DNA of 64,000 nt from NCBI RefSeq assembly GCF_914767665.1, contig NC_059503.1:30876001-30940000 (forward strand). Direction: 5' to 3'. The first letter of the stretch is position 1. Every line of letters begins with the position of its first letter. Both the position numbers and the translations under genes were made by a program. Below are positions 1-12,405 of the stretch, piece by piece. Below the pieces are notes generated by a model, which was not told the DNA's origin, did not search any database, and saw only the letters and a program-made list of their open reading frames with translations. Source of the DNA: Harmonia axyridis. Lineage: Eukaryota > Arthropoda > Insecta > Coleoptera > Coccinellidae.

Positions 1-829
1 AAATGAAAATGAAGCGAAAATGAAGACTTTGTATGAAAAAGAATATGTGGCCGTTCTGTACTTGAAGAAATAATAAAAACGCCATTGGTGTCAACAAAAA
101 AAGTCTGCCAACATTTTTTTCTAATAACATCGAAACAGACGAAACATTAGAACACGAGATATGGAAATACCGGGAATTTTACGTTTGTCCATCCTCAACG
201 CACCTGGAAAAGCTGAAATTTGTATGAGACCATCTGAATAACTAGATATATCGAATTCCATTAAAATCGGATTAATATTTTAGAAGTTAAGGCTGACACT
301 CATAACGACCGACAGACAGACAAGAAAACAAAGTTTTTCAGGATGTTCTGAAACGCATTTTGCTAGTGGAAATTTGAAATCGGAGACCAAAAATATGAAG
401 AAAATATATTTTTTGAAAAACTGACAGCATACAACTATGAAAATCAAACAATTTAAACTCACATTTTTTGACAATTTCATTCTGATTGCGGATTGGATAA
501 CTCCATAGAGTAAATAAATAGATAGAGGAATTATACGCAATTTTTACATGTCCCCAGCATGATTAGATTACGTTCTCAATTAAATATGCAAATTTGAATA
601 ATAATAATCCGATATTTTTCGTAATTGTCGAATTTATAATAAGCAGAATATTTATTATTTTCTGTATCCACCTGCTGAAATCCAAGGTTTGGCAACTTTT
701 GCTCTCCTATTGTCATCGATTGTTTCACGTCGCGTCGTCTGGCGAGCTTGAAGTTTGTTTTCTGAATTTCTGATATATAGGGGTATCTATTTCAATATAA
801 TTTGAGTAAACATGAAACGTTGATTCACT
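1..829. other. AT-rich region, no gene recognised
   Basis: I see no open frame resembling a known protein, no terminal repeats and no RNA gene. The longest open stretch (280-540, minus) is low-complexity and hydrophobic and looks like chance. Confidence 0.5.
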
Positions 830-1000
830 ATGGGGCATAAGAAGTGCGTTCTTTGTGGAGAAACTGTCGAATTGAGTGAAAAATCACAAATATGTTTTCA
901 TTTCCGCGCGCTTCATGTCAAATTTGATAGTTCATGTTGGGGACAAAATTTGCTTACTGAAAATGACATATGCTCCCTCTATCTATGTTTATTACTCTGA
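830..1000 (+). CDS. Short cysteine-containing ORF, unrecognised
   Basis: An ATG at 830 opens a 56-codon frame beginning MGHKKCVLCGE, with cysteines at residues 6, 9 and 22 and a histidine at 24 (CFHF). The CxxC then CxH pattern could be a zinc-binding start of an exon, such as a remnant of a THAP or other zinc-finger transposon protein. No partner exon was found, and the flanking sequence is repeat-rich. It may equally be chance. I do not assign a function. Confidence 0.15.
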   Translation: MGHKKCVLCGETVELSEKSQICFHFRALHVKFDSSCWGQNLLTENDICSLYLCLLL

Positions 1001-1127
1001 AGATAACCCGGATAACCCTTTGTTAAAATGCCGCAGAGTAATATTAATAATATGAATTATTTTTAAACAAATGAAGATAAAAGGAAATAATAAACCATGC
1101 ATTTTTCAGAATTGTCTGTTATTAGCT

Positions 1128-2058
1128 CACACTGTGTCCGTAAAGTATGGAAAAATTCAATTTTTAGCTAAACAGACCATTTTAAGAAATAATCCTGAAA
1201 CACGTCGATTTTTTATTTTAATTTACCGTATTTTAAAATAATAATCTAATATACAGGCTGAATTACTTTCGAGTAATGACGTCACCGTCATTTTTTTTTT
1301 AAATGGAACACCCCCATTTTGTCTCAATTTTTGGATTACTCTAGCTGAGCGCTGAGCTGATTCCAAAAATGTATCACATGTTGATTCCAATTGGTACAGA
1401 GTAAACAACAATAATTAATTATATCTAAGCAATAATTAAAACATTCACGAATACCAAAAATATTGTAGTACTAAACTGTCATTGAACACCAATGAATTAC
1501 TTAACAAATAATGACATCTCACAAAAAACTAGACGACTATGTTTTTTTTAAATTGATAAGAAATAATTTCTTTCATATTCTGTCTGCTAGACCACAAGTA
1601 CTGTTTCCAAACATGTTTGGAAACAGCTCATTTTTATTAATCTATAAATGTAACAAACTACAGGGTGTTACATTCAAACCAATTGCCGCTAGACAATAAG
1701 TATTTTTGATAATATTGTTAATTTAACTAATAAAGAATGTTACGCGTTAGTTTATGAGCACACACAGAACTATTGTATTTTTGTCCACCCAGTACCAATT
1801 GGAATCAACATGTGATACATTTTTAGAATCAGCTCAGCGCTCAGCTAGAGTAATCCAAAAATTGAGACAAAATGGGGGTGTTCCATTTAAAAAAAATGAC
1901 GGTGACGTCATTACTCGAAAGTAATTCACCCTGTTTATTAGATTATAATTTTAAAATACGGTAAATTAAAATAAAAAATCGACGTGTTTCAGGATTATTT
2001 CTTAAAATGGTCTGTTTAGCTAAAAATGAATTTCTTCCATACTTTACGGACACAGTGT
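1128..2058. repeat. Foldback element with ~270-bp inverted arms
   Basis: The left arm (about 1128-1397) and right arm (about 1792-2058) are near-perfect reverse complements. The outer ends share ACACTGTGTCCGTAAAG and the inner ends GATTCCAATTGGTAC, with only scattered substitutions and small indels. The roughly 395-bp centre encodes nothing recognisable and holds a separate 26-bp perfect palindrome. The structure fits a non-autonomous foldback DNA transposon. No clear target-site duplication was seen. Confidence 0.8.
1601..1626. repeat. 26-bp perfect palindrome
   Basis: CTGTTTCCAAACA is followed directly by its exact reverse complement. It lies in the centre of the foldback element at 1128-2058. 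Confidence 0.85.
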
Positions 2059-4464
2059 ATATACCAGAGTATTGAATTTGGTATTGTTTTTTGAAACATT
2101 TTTGTGTCAAAATTTCGAATATTACTCTGGCACTCAAACATTCCAGTGATGTTTATTCTACACATCAGTGCGTTTGTTCAATTAAAATTCGATGAAAACA
2201 TGTTTTCTCCAACATTAAAATGTAAAGATACCTGCCTAGGTCAACAACAAAATAATGTCGTCATTCGAAAAATCCTCAAACTTCATTGAAATTCAACTTT
2301 CAAATAACAAGAAAATCCTCAATGACAACCGTGTGGGTCATACTGATTCCGCATAGAGTATTTCGTATTAAAACGTGAAGATTCTTAGAATAGTATATTA
2401 TGTTGAAAAACAGCAAAATTTTTCCGTTGATTTCTTAACATAGTTATCTTTATTTGTCGTCGGTGGACACCTTTAAGTTAAAGCCTCGTGGGGTGCACTG
2501 CCTTAAGGCGGTCAATTGGATTGGATCGTTATTTTGTAGTTTGGTAGCCGATAGAAAAGGTCCCAGAGGTCGATGACAACACAAATTATTCAGAAGCGAA
2601 AATGCTACTCAAGGAGGAGAGAAATTAGATATTTGATAGTTATTTATATAACTTCATGAAGAATTGACGAATCCATAAATAACAATATTTTTTAAACGAG
2701 TTTTGTTTAACGATGTTGGCACTTAATAGCAATCATGACTTCAACATCCAATAACGACTTGCTAAATATAAAGTAATGAATCTCAAAAACATGGGCCGTT
2801 TCAATTAGAGTAGTCACAATACCGAAACATGTACGTTCCACTGGGCAGAATCAAATAATTTTTGAATGTCCACCTAAAATAAGACAAGAATCTTCAGCCT
2901 TTAATAAATTGTTCTTTTAAGCAAATTCCAAATTACCAGATATCTACTTATGATTGAATCATTCGGCAGTTCATGAACATAAGACCTCCGTTATTTCCCT
3001 TCAAACCTCCGAGGTAAAATGCAATCTAAAGAAATAATACAAACAAGAATATCTTGATGTGAAAATGAAGTGAATAGAAGTTCTTTGACACTTACCTAAC
3101 AATCCCATTTCCCATTCATAAGTATTATTCAGTCTTTCTCACAAAAGTAACTACGTTATTTCCACACTCTTCCGATGCATCAAAATCGATGTCCGTAACC
3201 TAAATCACATGCATTACGCCACACTTCGCGCTTCGTATTACACTTTCAGCGGTTGTTTTTTGTGGAATTGACATATATTCTTTGAAATGAATCATCGTGA
3301 AGGTAAGGATTCCCCAACCTACATATCTTTTCGCGAGATAGAGGCAATCAAGCTTCCAGGCATAGCGGGCCTTGTTCAGGCTAACTGAATAGCAGCATTG
3401 TCAGATTGGGTGAATGATTTTTCACAAACCGCAATTTCGAGAGATTTTTTATGGATAAATATGAGCGATTATCAGTAAATGGAGGTTTATGTTGCGGTTT
3501 TTGCGGATTCGAATTATGTCGGTTGATATCCGACACAATTTGAAGAATTTTTTCAATTTTCTTATGAAGCAATATAATCTATATTTACTAAAGATTAAGA
3601 AGAAGGCGAAAACTTGGCAACGTCGCATCCCATTGACAGCATCTTCCATATCGAATATAATAACCAGTGCCGTTCGGTTCAATTGATCTATACTGTATCA
3701 TTCATACATTGATTGAATAAGCACCGTACTAACGTATAGCACAGTAGATTACTTCTTTCTTCGGTACCTATACGCGAGTATGGCATAAAGGGCACATCCC
3801 TTACAATCTGCGCTTTCTTATGATATTGAAATATTGAAACGAGTCGAACCCCTAACTCGAAAAACTATATCTTTCAACATTAAGATTTTCGACCGGTCTA
3901 AATGGTAAATTATGTTTTAGAATGCACAATTTATTTTATTACTCTAAGACTTCTACGATATCTTTGAAGAAGAGGACTTGTGCTAGATAGGAAATCGACA
4001 GTGGCGTGGGGCGGAGGGAGGCAGTCTGATGTTTTAATTAATAAAAAAAGTAACAAATAACAAAATTGAAATATGAATATACATGAGATAACGAAAACAA
4101 ATAATCTCATTTGGTATGTCACAAAAATTAGATGAAATATATTTTCAGTCAATATAATATGTGCTCAACGTGGAAATAATTGAAACAAGTATTTCTTTTC
4201 AGTCATTAAATTAATAACAAATAACTTTCACCATTTGCAAAATAAAGTAGATATCAGAATTCTAGGTATAACCGAAATAAGAAAAACAAATAAGAAATTT
4301 TGCGTATCGTAAATATCATAAAATCAGCCTTCATTACAGCAATAATCAAAACAGACAACATACTCACTGAATATAAAAATTAATGAAAACGTATTCCCGC
4401 ATCTAGTGGTTATGAACATCAATTTCATATAACAAATTCCAATTTTCTTTCCATTCCTGAAGTA
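2059..4464. other. Intergenic AT-rich region
   Basis: No coding exon, RNA gene or clear repeat pair was found in these 2.4 kb. Short open frames at 3381-3686 overlap on both strands and show no family resemblance, so they look like chance. Confidence 0.5.
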
Positions 4465-4917
4465 CAGGGTGGGCAAATTTCGATGTTATAGCACTACAAC
4501 TTTTCAACTAGAGGAGATAGACAAAATCTAATACCCACTTCTCGGTCTCTTTTTCTGAGAAACTAACAAGGGTAGTATTCATTTTTGGCCACCTTCTTTT
4601 TTTTTCGAGTTATAAGCGAAAATTGGAAAAATGGCGAAATCGAAAAACATTTATATCTCCGCTAATACTGATGATAGAGCTCTGAAATTAAAACATTATA
4701 CAGGCACTTTTTACGTAGAATCCAGTGGCGTGGTCGTATTTTCAAAAAAAATTTTCCAATTTTCGCTTATAACTCGAAAACAAAAGAAGGTGGCCAAAAA
4801 TGAATACTACCCTTGTTAGTTTCTTAGAAAAAGAGACCGAGAAGAAGGTATCAGATTTTGTCAATCTCCGCTGGTTCAAAAGTTGTAGTGCTAAAACATC
4901 TAAATTTGCCCACCCTG
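4465..4917. mobile_element. TA-flanked foldback MITE
   Basis: The ends are CAGGGTGGGCAAATTT and its exact reverse complement, each next to a TA dinucleotide (4463-4464 and 4918-4919), as expected for Tc1/mariner-type target duplication. The inverted similarity continues inward for well over 150 bp on each side, including a segment containing TCGCTTATAACTCGAAAA on one arm and its near complement on the other. The 453-bp element encodes no transposase, so it is a non-autonomous MITE. Confidence 0.85.
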
Positions 4918-5234
4918 TACAAGGTTTTGGTGGGCGATTACCCCCTTTACCTTGCTTCCAGATCCGCCACTGGAAATCAGTTGTGTTCATTTAGAATTTT
5001 ACTTTCGACAGTTCCATTATTTTGAATTTCACTATCTACTGGGGTCTCATTTTATTCTTTGTAGGTGTTGTAATGATGAACTCAAACGTTCAAGTCGATG
5101 CCATATTTAGTCCATTTTCTACACTGCTACATATGCTACAGTGTGGTCCAGATTTTAGTTCAATAACTTTGGCATTGGATAAAATTTTTTTTTTTCATGT
5201 AGAAAGTTCATATGAACATATACCTAACATGTTT

Positions 5235-5521
5235 CTTTTTCGAGATGCAGGGTGTTAAAGTTTGAAAAAAAAAACAATTTTTTTTTTCGAGAAAATTATT
5301 CTTCTTCTATTTGTTTAACTGAAAAAAAAGATCTCTTAAACAGCCAGAGAAAAAATGATATGTTCTACTCGGCAACAGAGTAGATTGACTGCTCTGGCTG
5401 AATCCCTAAGCTCGCTACTCTCGGCTATGAAATATCAGCCGCGGCGTCAATCTACTACTTTGCTGCCTAGTAAAACAAATAACTATTTTTTGTCAAATTT
5501 CAACACCCGGTATCTCGAAAA
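5235..5521. repeat. Inverted-repeat element
   Basis: The left end TTTTTCGAGATGCAGGGTGT pairs imperfectly with the right end, whose complement contains TTTTCGAGATACCGGGTGT. The centre has a second imperfect inverted pair around AGTAGATTGAC and GTCAATCTACTA. The element is about 285 bp, has no coding capacity and is probably a MITE. Confidence 0.6.
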
Positions 5522-5538
5522 CGGAGCTTGTTAGAATA

Positions 5539-6928
5539 TCGGGTGTCCCAAGGTGAGTGGCCTATTAGATTATTATGGGAACTATTGATGGTAGAGATTT
5601 CAAATTTTGTAGATAGATATTTGACCATGTAAGGTACATTTTTAAAATAATTTCACATTTCCAGTGTTGCCGGATGTACGACAATTTGGCAACAACTTTG
5701 TTATTTTGAATGGGACATCAGGTATTTCTATTTTTTTTATGATACTCCATAAAATATTAAATCTATTCACTCTTACTTTTCCATCCCTATCTTTAACGGT
5801 TTTTGAGTAATTAATTATTTTTCGAAATTTTAGATCAAATTGGCGTATTACGAAAATGACTCTAGTTCGCTCAATATTTGAGATTCAAGTCAGAAATTTT
5901 GCAAGTCGCTAGATATTGATCTGATCTGTGTCACTGCTTTTGAATTATGGTTGTCAATAATACAGGATGGACCAAAAAAAATCATCATTTGCCAAGTTAC
6001 AAAATTGTAAAAAAGTCTATTTTTTCAAATTAGACACCTAGTATATCTTTCAATTTTTAGAATCAATACAACACACTCTACAATTTTTCTTTTCACGTCC
6101 CTATACCTATCTCAACTGGATTCCGAGTAATATGCGTTTATTAGATTTCACATTGATTCAATAAGCGTTAATTTCTTTTGTATTGTTATTTTCTTTATGT
6201 CGTTCATAGATGGATATATCAATGAATCAGTTCAATCCATAAGTGTCAAAATAAACAATTATTGCCTAACAGGTGTTTTGTTCCGAGGTTTTTCTATAAA
6301 TAATGGCTCAAGAAAGATATACACATATAACGCATATAACTCGGACTCCAGTTGAGATAGGTATAGGGACGTGAATAGAAAAATTGTAGAGTGTGTTGTA
6401 CTGATTCCAAAAATTGAAAAATATACTAGGTGTCTAATTTGAAAAAATAGACTGTTTTACAATTTTGTAACTTGGCAAATGATGATTTTTTTTGGTCCGT
6501 CCTGTATTATTGACAACCATAATTCAGAAGCAGTGACACAGATCAGATCAATATCTAGCGACTTGCAAAATATCTGACTTAAATCTCAAATATTGAGCGA
6601 ACTAGAGTCATTTTTGTAATACGCCAATTTGATCTAAAATTTCGAAAAATAATTAATAACTCAAAAACCGTTAAAGATAGGGATGGAAAAGTAAGAGTGA
6701 ATAGATTTAATATTTTATGGAGTATCATAAAAAAAATAGAAATACCTGATGTCCCATTCAAAATAACAAAGTTGTTGCCAAATTGTCGTACATCCGGCAA
6801 CACTGGAAATGTGAAATTATTTTAAAAATGTACCTCACATGGCCAAATATCTATCCACAAAATTTGAAATCTTTACCATCAATAGTTTCCATAATAATCT
6901 AATAGGCCACTCACCTTGGGACACCCGA
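5539..6928. mobile_element. Long TA-flanked foldback transposon, ~600-bp arms
   Basis: The left end TCGGGTGTCCCAAGGTGAG (5539) is the reverse complement of the right end at 6928, both beside TA (5537-5538 and 6929-6930). The arms run inward to about 6147 and 6321 with very high identity, so the element could form a hairpin with about 600 paired bases. Only about 170 bp lies between the arms. Open frames inside, such as 6579-6803, are parts of the arms and not genes. It is non-autonomous and resembles a Tc1/mariner-type foldback element. Confidence 0.85.
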
Positions 6929-7016
6929 TATATGTTTACATAAACTTCTTTTCATGAAAAATGTTGTTCTAACCGACGCCAATAAAGTTATTGAACTAAA
7001 ATTTGGAACACCTTGT

Positions 7017-7060
7017 ATACAGGGTGTCCCATAAGTGGCACGTCACAGTGACGCCGGAGG
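7017..7060. repeat. Solo transposon end-like motif
   Basis: TATACAGGGTGTCCCATAAG resembles the terminal motif CAGGGTG(T/G) of the TA-flanked elements elsewhere in the window. I found no matching right end nearby, so it may be a truncated copy. Confidence 0.4.
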
Positions 7061-7507
7061 TAGGTCAGCTAAAGAGGGGACCTAACCAGCCTAACATGAC
7101 CCCAGTAAAAGTTGCATGGTTTTCGAGTTATTACCAAATTACGTTTTTTAGTGAATTTTCACCTTTTTTAACATTGTCAGGGTCAGAATTCTGCTGGAAA
7201 GCTCTCGAAGCTTATTTTTTTTGTTGTAATGGAATCTTAAATAGTTATTTAAGATGACATGAGTATGATTCTGTCAAAAAGTTATGTGGATTTCCGTAAA
7301 TTAATGGATAAATCTTGATTTCAATTGCTAGCAAAACGAGAACTTCAACTTTGGACACCTGCTGTGAAAAAAATCCTTGAAACAAAACGAGCAAGTAACA
7401 TCAAAAAATTGGGCATTTTAGACAGATTTAGAAATGGTACAATACACGAATCTTATGCCCATAAAACTAGGTATTTTCATCATTTTACCGATGCCCTACT
7501 TAACTAA

Positions 7508-8161
7508 GTTGAAACTAGGAACCCCGCTATCAGGTAATTTTGCCGCTTGCTATGACATTACATTTGGTACCGGGCTTTGTTATTATTTGTTAAAGTCACC
7601 ATAGGGAAAGAGATGGATTAGGGGAAGCGAAAAAGGAATATTATTGAAAAAAAAGGTAAATTAATTAAAAACAGACTTAACTTTCGATTATTTATTTAAT
7701 TCTTAAATCTAACTTACAGTAAATGTTCAAACTGTTTCCCTCGGACTCTAATGCATAAATGACACCGTTTTATAAAATTACGCTACTTTTCATAGCAGTT
7801 GTAGGAAAAATTTTTTTTTTTATGTAGCTACTTATGGAAAATTAGCGACTTCGATTTGTGCGAATTCAGAAGATGCGGAAATGTAGATTCTAATTCCGTT
7901 TACTATTTTGTTCCTGGTCTCGGTAGTTTTCAAAATTTGGTACTTGAAAGTTTGGAAGAAGGCAATAAAAGTTAGGCCTCTACAAGAAACGTTTTAACTC
8001 GAAAATTAGAAGTTATAAACCCCTGAAATAAAATCGATTTTTGTAGCTGTACTGGACTTTCTAGGCAGTATCATGGCTGATCAGGAAAATTTCTCAAATT
8101 TCAGTTTATACTCTATAATTTTTGAAATAATGGACTAATTTGATGACTGATAGTATTTTTG
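7508..8161. other. Region downstream of CTP synthase
   Basis: This AT-rich stretch follows the CTP synthase stop codon on the minus strand and probably includes its 3' UTR. No other gene was recognised. Confidence 0.5.
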
Positions 8162-10020
8162 TTATCCCTGACATCGAATCAGGCTTTCAGATTCGTTTAC
8201 ATTTAGTTTAGTTGCCAAATTTTCTAAATCTTCATCTGAATCATAATAATCAGACTGAGCTTGTGGGGACAGTTTGTGACCATTTACAATGTGTGAAGTC
8301 AATTTTTCTTTAGCTGCCAAAATAAGGCCAATAAAGGGGGGAGATGGGGCCATAGGTCTGGAAAGATATTCGGGATGATATTGGACAGCAACATAGTATG
8401 GGTGATCCTTAAGTTCTAAAATCTCCATACGTTTCTGATCTGTGTCTACACCAACGAATTGAAGACCTAATTTTTCCAATTGTTCTACATATTCAGGATT
8501 TACTTCATATCTGTGGCGATGACGTTCTTCTATTTTCTCCTGAGAATTATACAAATACCTAAAAAAAAAATTTATAGTTAAAAATGAAACTTACACCGTA
8601 ATCATTAAATGACTAACCTCAATTTTGAATTGAACTCTGGTTTGAAAACCGTAATTCGTTTTCCTAACCTCATTGTCGCACCCATTTGACCAGGATTGTG
8701 TTCTGGCATGTCAATGATTACTGGATAACTTGTAGGAACTTCACATTCCGTAGTATGAGCTCCTTCCATTTTTGCAACATTTCTTGCGAATTCAATGACA
8801 GCAGTTTGGAAGCCTAGACAAATTCCAAGGAAAGGTTTGTTATTTTCCCTGCACCATTTACATGCTTCAATTTTTCCTTCAACTCCTCTTTTACCAAAAC
8901 CTCCTGGCACCACTACACATTCTGCCTTGCATAAATTCCTCCAAGCATCATGATATGCTACTGGATTTGTTAATAAAGTATCCTTTTCCAAGTCCGAAGC
9001 TTCTATGAATTGAACAGAAGCTTTATAGCCCAAATGATTACTTGCATGTTGTAAGGCTTTCAGAAGTGAAGCATACGCATCTTCTAACTGAGTATACTTC
9101 CCAACAATAACAATTTTAACTTCATATTTCAAATGTTTGATTCGTTCCACCAAATTCCTCCATTTCTTCATATTTCTGTGACTTTCTGAAAATGATTCAA
9201 TACCAAGATTTAATCTTTCATTCAGGTATTCAATCATGCCATAGTTTTGCATTAAAACAGGTACTTCATAAATTGAAGATAAGTCTGGAATGCTTAGAAT
9301 TTGTTCTGGATTTACATGACAGAAATTTGATATTTTTTCTTTCACACTATGCCCAAATGGTTTTTCTGATCTACACAGAATGATATCCGGAGACAATCCT
9401 AAACCTCTTAGCTCTCTTACAGAGGACTGTGTAGGTTTAGTTTTGTGTTCACCTGTAGAACGAGGCTGAGGAACTAAACTAACATGAGCAATACATATAT
9501 TATCTCTTTTAACTCTGAATTGAAATTGCCTGAAAGCTTCTACAAATGCCATACTCTCAATATCTCCAATTGTTCCACCGAGCTCTATAATACAAACATC
9601 TGGTATCTTGCCATTCAAAGAAACAGGTATCGTTGCGACTCTTTCAACCCATTCTTGAATAGCATCAGTGATATGGGGGACAACCTGAACTGTCTTTCCT
9701 AAATATGTGCCTTTCCTTTCTCCGTCAATAACATTTTTATAGACTTTACCAGTGGTTATGTTATTATCCCTATGTAAAATTATATCCAGAAATCTTTCGT
9801 AATTGCCAAGATCCAGATCTACTTCTCCCCCGTCGTCTAATACATAGACTTCGCCGTGTTCATAAGGTGAAAAAGTACCAGCATCTTCGTTCAGGTAAGG
9901 ATCGATTTTAATTGATGTGACTTCGAGTCCCGAACTTTTTAAGATTGTTCCAAACGAACTTGATATGATTCCTTTACCTACACCACTTATTACACCTCCT
10001 GTCACCAAAATATATTTCAT
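8162..10020 (-). CDS. CTPsyn: CTP synthase
   Basis: This enzyme makes CTP from UTP, ATP and glutamine, the last step of de novo pyrimidine nucleotide synthesis, in the cytosol. There are two exons, 10020-8618 and 8558-8162, joined across a 59-nt GT-AG intron inside a codon (KLR|YLYNSQ). The product is 599 aa, close to the roughly 590 aa usual for animal enzymes. The N-terminal amidoligase domain starts with the P-loop-like GGVISGVGKGIISSS and carries IDPYLNEDAGTFSP and EHGEVYVLDDGGEVDLD. The C-terminal class I glutamine amidotransferase domain has GGFGKRG, the nucleophile elbow FLGICLGFQ with the catalytic Cys near residue 400, and the His/Glu part YHPEYLSRP. The ATG at 10018-10020 gives the canonical MKYILVTGG start. 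It is divergent from the small gene at 10269. All motifs appear intact. Confidence 0.97.
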
Positions 10021-10268
10021 CTTGTAAGAATATTATTTAAATGCCGTAACAATAAACCGCTAACCACGTTCTTTCGCAATGATTTGAGGTTATCCAGTAG
10101 TCACAGAATATATTTTGTAGTATTGGCGCTAAGTCAATAAAAATATAGAATGAAATTATTCTTTTTTTTTTAAACGAAATTATCAGTCTGAGAACTTGAT
10201 AATAATTGTGTTTTGTCATAAATTAGACAGAATCATTAAAATTATTGTCCATTCAAAACAATGCTGAA
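10021..10268. promoter_or_regulatory. Probable bidirectional promoter region
   Basis: These 248 bp separate the CTP synthase start codon (minus) from the small-gene start codon (plus). A shared promoter is inferred from the head-to-head layout. I did not identify a specific core promoter element. Confidence 0.45.
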
Positions 10269-10561
10269 ATGTCCAATCATTCTTCTAAAAGCTTGGAAGA
10301 AATAAAGAAATACGATGAAAAACAAGTATTTATTACTTTATTATTCGAAAAGATTTTTAATAAAGTTGTTTTTAGGACTCAAATAAAAATAAGGTATATT
10401 CGCATTCAACTTCTGATCTGAAGAGAAAGAGGAGTTTACGGAGTGATATTCATACTGACGAATTGAATGGGAAATATTCAAATTACGATGTGAAAAGACG
10501 CAAGAAAGAGGAACAAAAACAAACCACTCCTGACGATGTACCGTCTTGTAGTAAGGATTAA
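10269..10561 (+). CDS. Small lysine-rich protein, two exons, unrecognised
   Basis: Exon 1 (10269-10325) reads MSNHSSKSLEEIKKYDEKQ and ends at a GT. After a 50-nt intron closing in TTTTTAG, exon 2 (10376-10561) continues in the same phase to TAA. The predicted product is 80 aa, hydrophilic and charged, with basic runs LKRKRS and VKRRKKEEQKQ that could act as nuclear localisation signals, and a C-terminus PDDVPSCSKD. There is no signal peptide or membrane segment. I do not recognise the family. It is head to head with CTP synthase, and AATAAA-like sites follow at about 10658 and 10776. The intron phase, tight intron size and promoter position support a real gene, but the shortness leaves doubt. 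Confidence 0.55.
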
Positions 10562-12020
10562 TGTTTACTTTAACGCCCCCTCCCCAATTTTGATAATTTT
10601 TCGTATAGTGATTCGTTATGATGTTTTCATGCTATATTTCCAATAAGAGCACTGGCAAATAAATAGTTCCCGAGATAATCGATGAAGAAAATTGCTATTT
10701 CTAACACTCACTCAATACTCAGTATTGAATCGAAGTGTAACCTTATAATCATATTCTTTACAAACTGGATCACGAAATAAATTAATAAAAAAAGACAATT
10801 TAATGAAACTAAAGATGATTTTCTTTCAATATCAATTATGCCCTTTTTTTCTACGTAAGATGCCTCCTAAATATAAAAGTAAGTATTTAAAAAAAACCGT
10901 GACATAGTATTAATTGTTAAGCCTGAAGGTCTCGTTAAAGAATTCGACGTCGCATGTAATGAACATTTAGCTTAAGTTTTAGAAATATCTGTTATTCTCA
11001 AAATTCAAATGAAAAGTGACAGTTTCTGATTTCAATTTCAAAATTTTTCAGTTTCCAATATAAATATAAGTGAAAACGGTTAAGAATATTTGAAAAGTCA
11101 ATATAATATACTAAAATTATTTATGCATAGTGGACCATTGAAAACGAAACACCACCTCTGTAGGTCGACAGAATTGAATTATGTATACAGGGTGTCTCAT
11201 TTAATGATACACCCTGTATGAAAACGATTGGACACGTCAACTACAATGCACCCCTCGGCATCATTCGCGATGAAATTCGCCTGAAATCTGAAATACATTC
11301 GATCTCTCATCGGAGTTGCGACCACCAGTCCTAAATTTTCAAATGGAAGGGGATACCCCATTTGAAAATTATTTTCTTTCTTTATATATCAAACAACAAA
11401 AATAAATTAATTCTATCGATTCGTTCGGAACTTCATGTTGGCAAATCACTTTTTATTCACACAATCAATAAAAGCAATATCTGATAAAGCTACTGTCGCA
11501 ATAATTATGATTATAAATGAACTGTACAGAAATTGAAATCATTAAATTTTTGAGATAATTTGATGAAACTTGAGTCATGGAATACGAAACACGTATTTAT
11601 TTTCTAATTAATTGCGAGATAAATCATTATTTTCATAAAATAAAATTACAAAATTGCCCGCCATTATATATCAGAGCGAATGACGTCATTCAGTAGTAGA
11701 AAAGTAAACAAACGGCTAGTTGAGGTTCTGTTCTGTGACAGATCTACGATCTACTACATGTTATCCAATATGGAAGAATATTCTTCCACCATGTGTTATA
11801 TCAAGATATACTTATTTCTACCATAATTATATGAGGTCTATGTTTTTCTGGTTCTCTAAGTTTAGTTAACGATTCAATTTGCATCCTACCGAATATTAAT
11901 TCGAAAGTGAAAAAACGTCAAACTATGATTTGACGTTGTTAGCGCCTCCATGACTCTGTCACGCGTTTTGGTGCGAATTTTAAATCTAAAAACTTTTCAA
12001 GGGTTAGAAAGTAAAGTTTA
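10562..12020. other. Intergenic region with a small transposon-end palindrome
   Basis: No gene was recognised. Near 11185-11220 a CAGGGTGT end motif faces its complement ACACCCTG across about 13 bp, like two transposon ends brought together. The rest is AT-rich with no clear feature. Confidence 0.5.
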
Positions 12021-12021
12021 A

Positions 12022-12405
12022 AGTGGGATGCCACAGGGCACTATTGTTGGTCCTATATTATTTATTCTGTATATGAATGATCTTTTCAACTTGACAGCTT
12101 ATGGAGATTTTGTGTCTTTCGCTGACGGCACAGCTATATTTTATTAGAACTCATCGTGGCACTCACTAAAATAAAAAGACGAACAGGATTTTGGATAAAT
12201 AATTAATTTCTTACTTATAACGTTGCTCACGTTGTATACAAAGAAGATATTTTTCATGCCCTCTGCTAATTGTGGTCCGCAACCTCTGAGTTTTCATGAA
12301 TTGAAATTAATCTTTGAGAATGAATCTGTTATTATGAAAAAAAACACAGTACACCATATTAAATATTTAGGAATTGAAATTGGCTGCCATTTGCGATAAA
12401 CACAT
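12022..12405 (+). pseudogene. LINE reverse-transcriptase fragment
   Basis: From 12022 the plus strand reads SGMPQGTIVGPILFILYMND followed by a match to the RT catalytic region as FADG, then a TAG at 12145-12147. The second catalytic Asp of the usual (F/Y)ADD box is replaced by Gly. About 200 bp further on, KNTVHHIKYLGIEIGCHLR matches the RT region after the palm (KYLGI), before another stop. It is a short, decayed piece of a non-LTR retrotransposon with no ends visible. Confidence 0.75.

Noticed and set aside
6579..6803. A 74-aa minus-strand ORF beginning MLPDVRQFGNNF
   Set aside because: It lies wholly in one arm of a foldback transposon and is mirrored in the other arm. It is repeat sequence.
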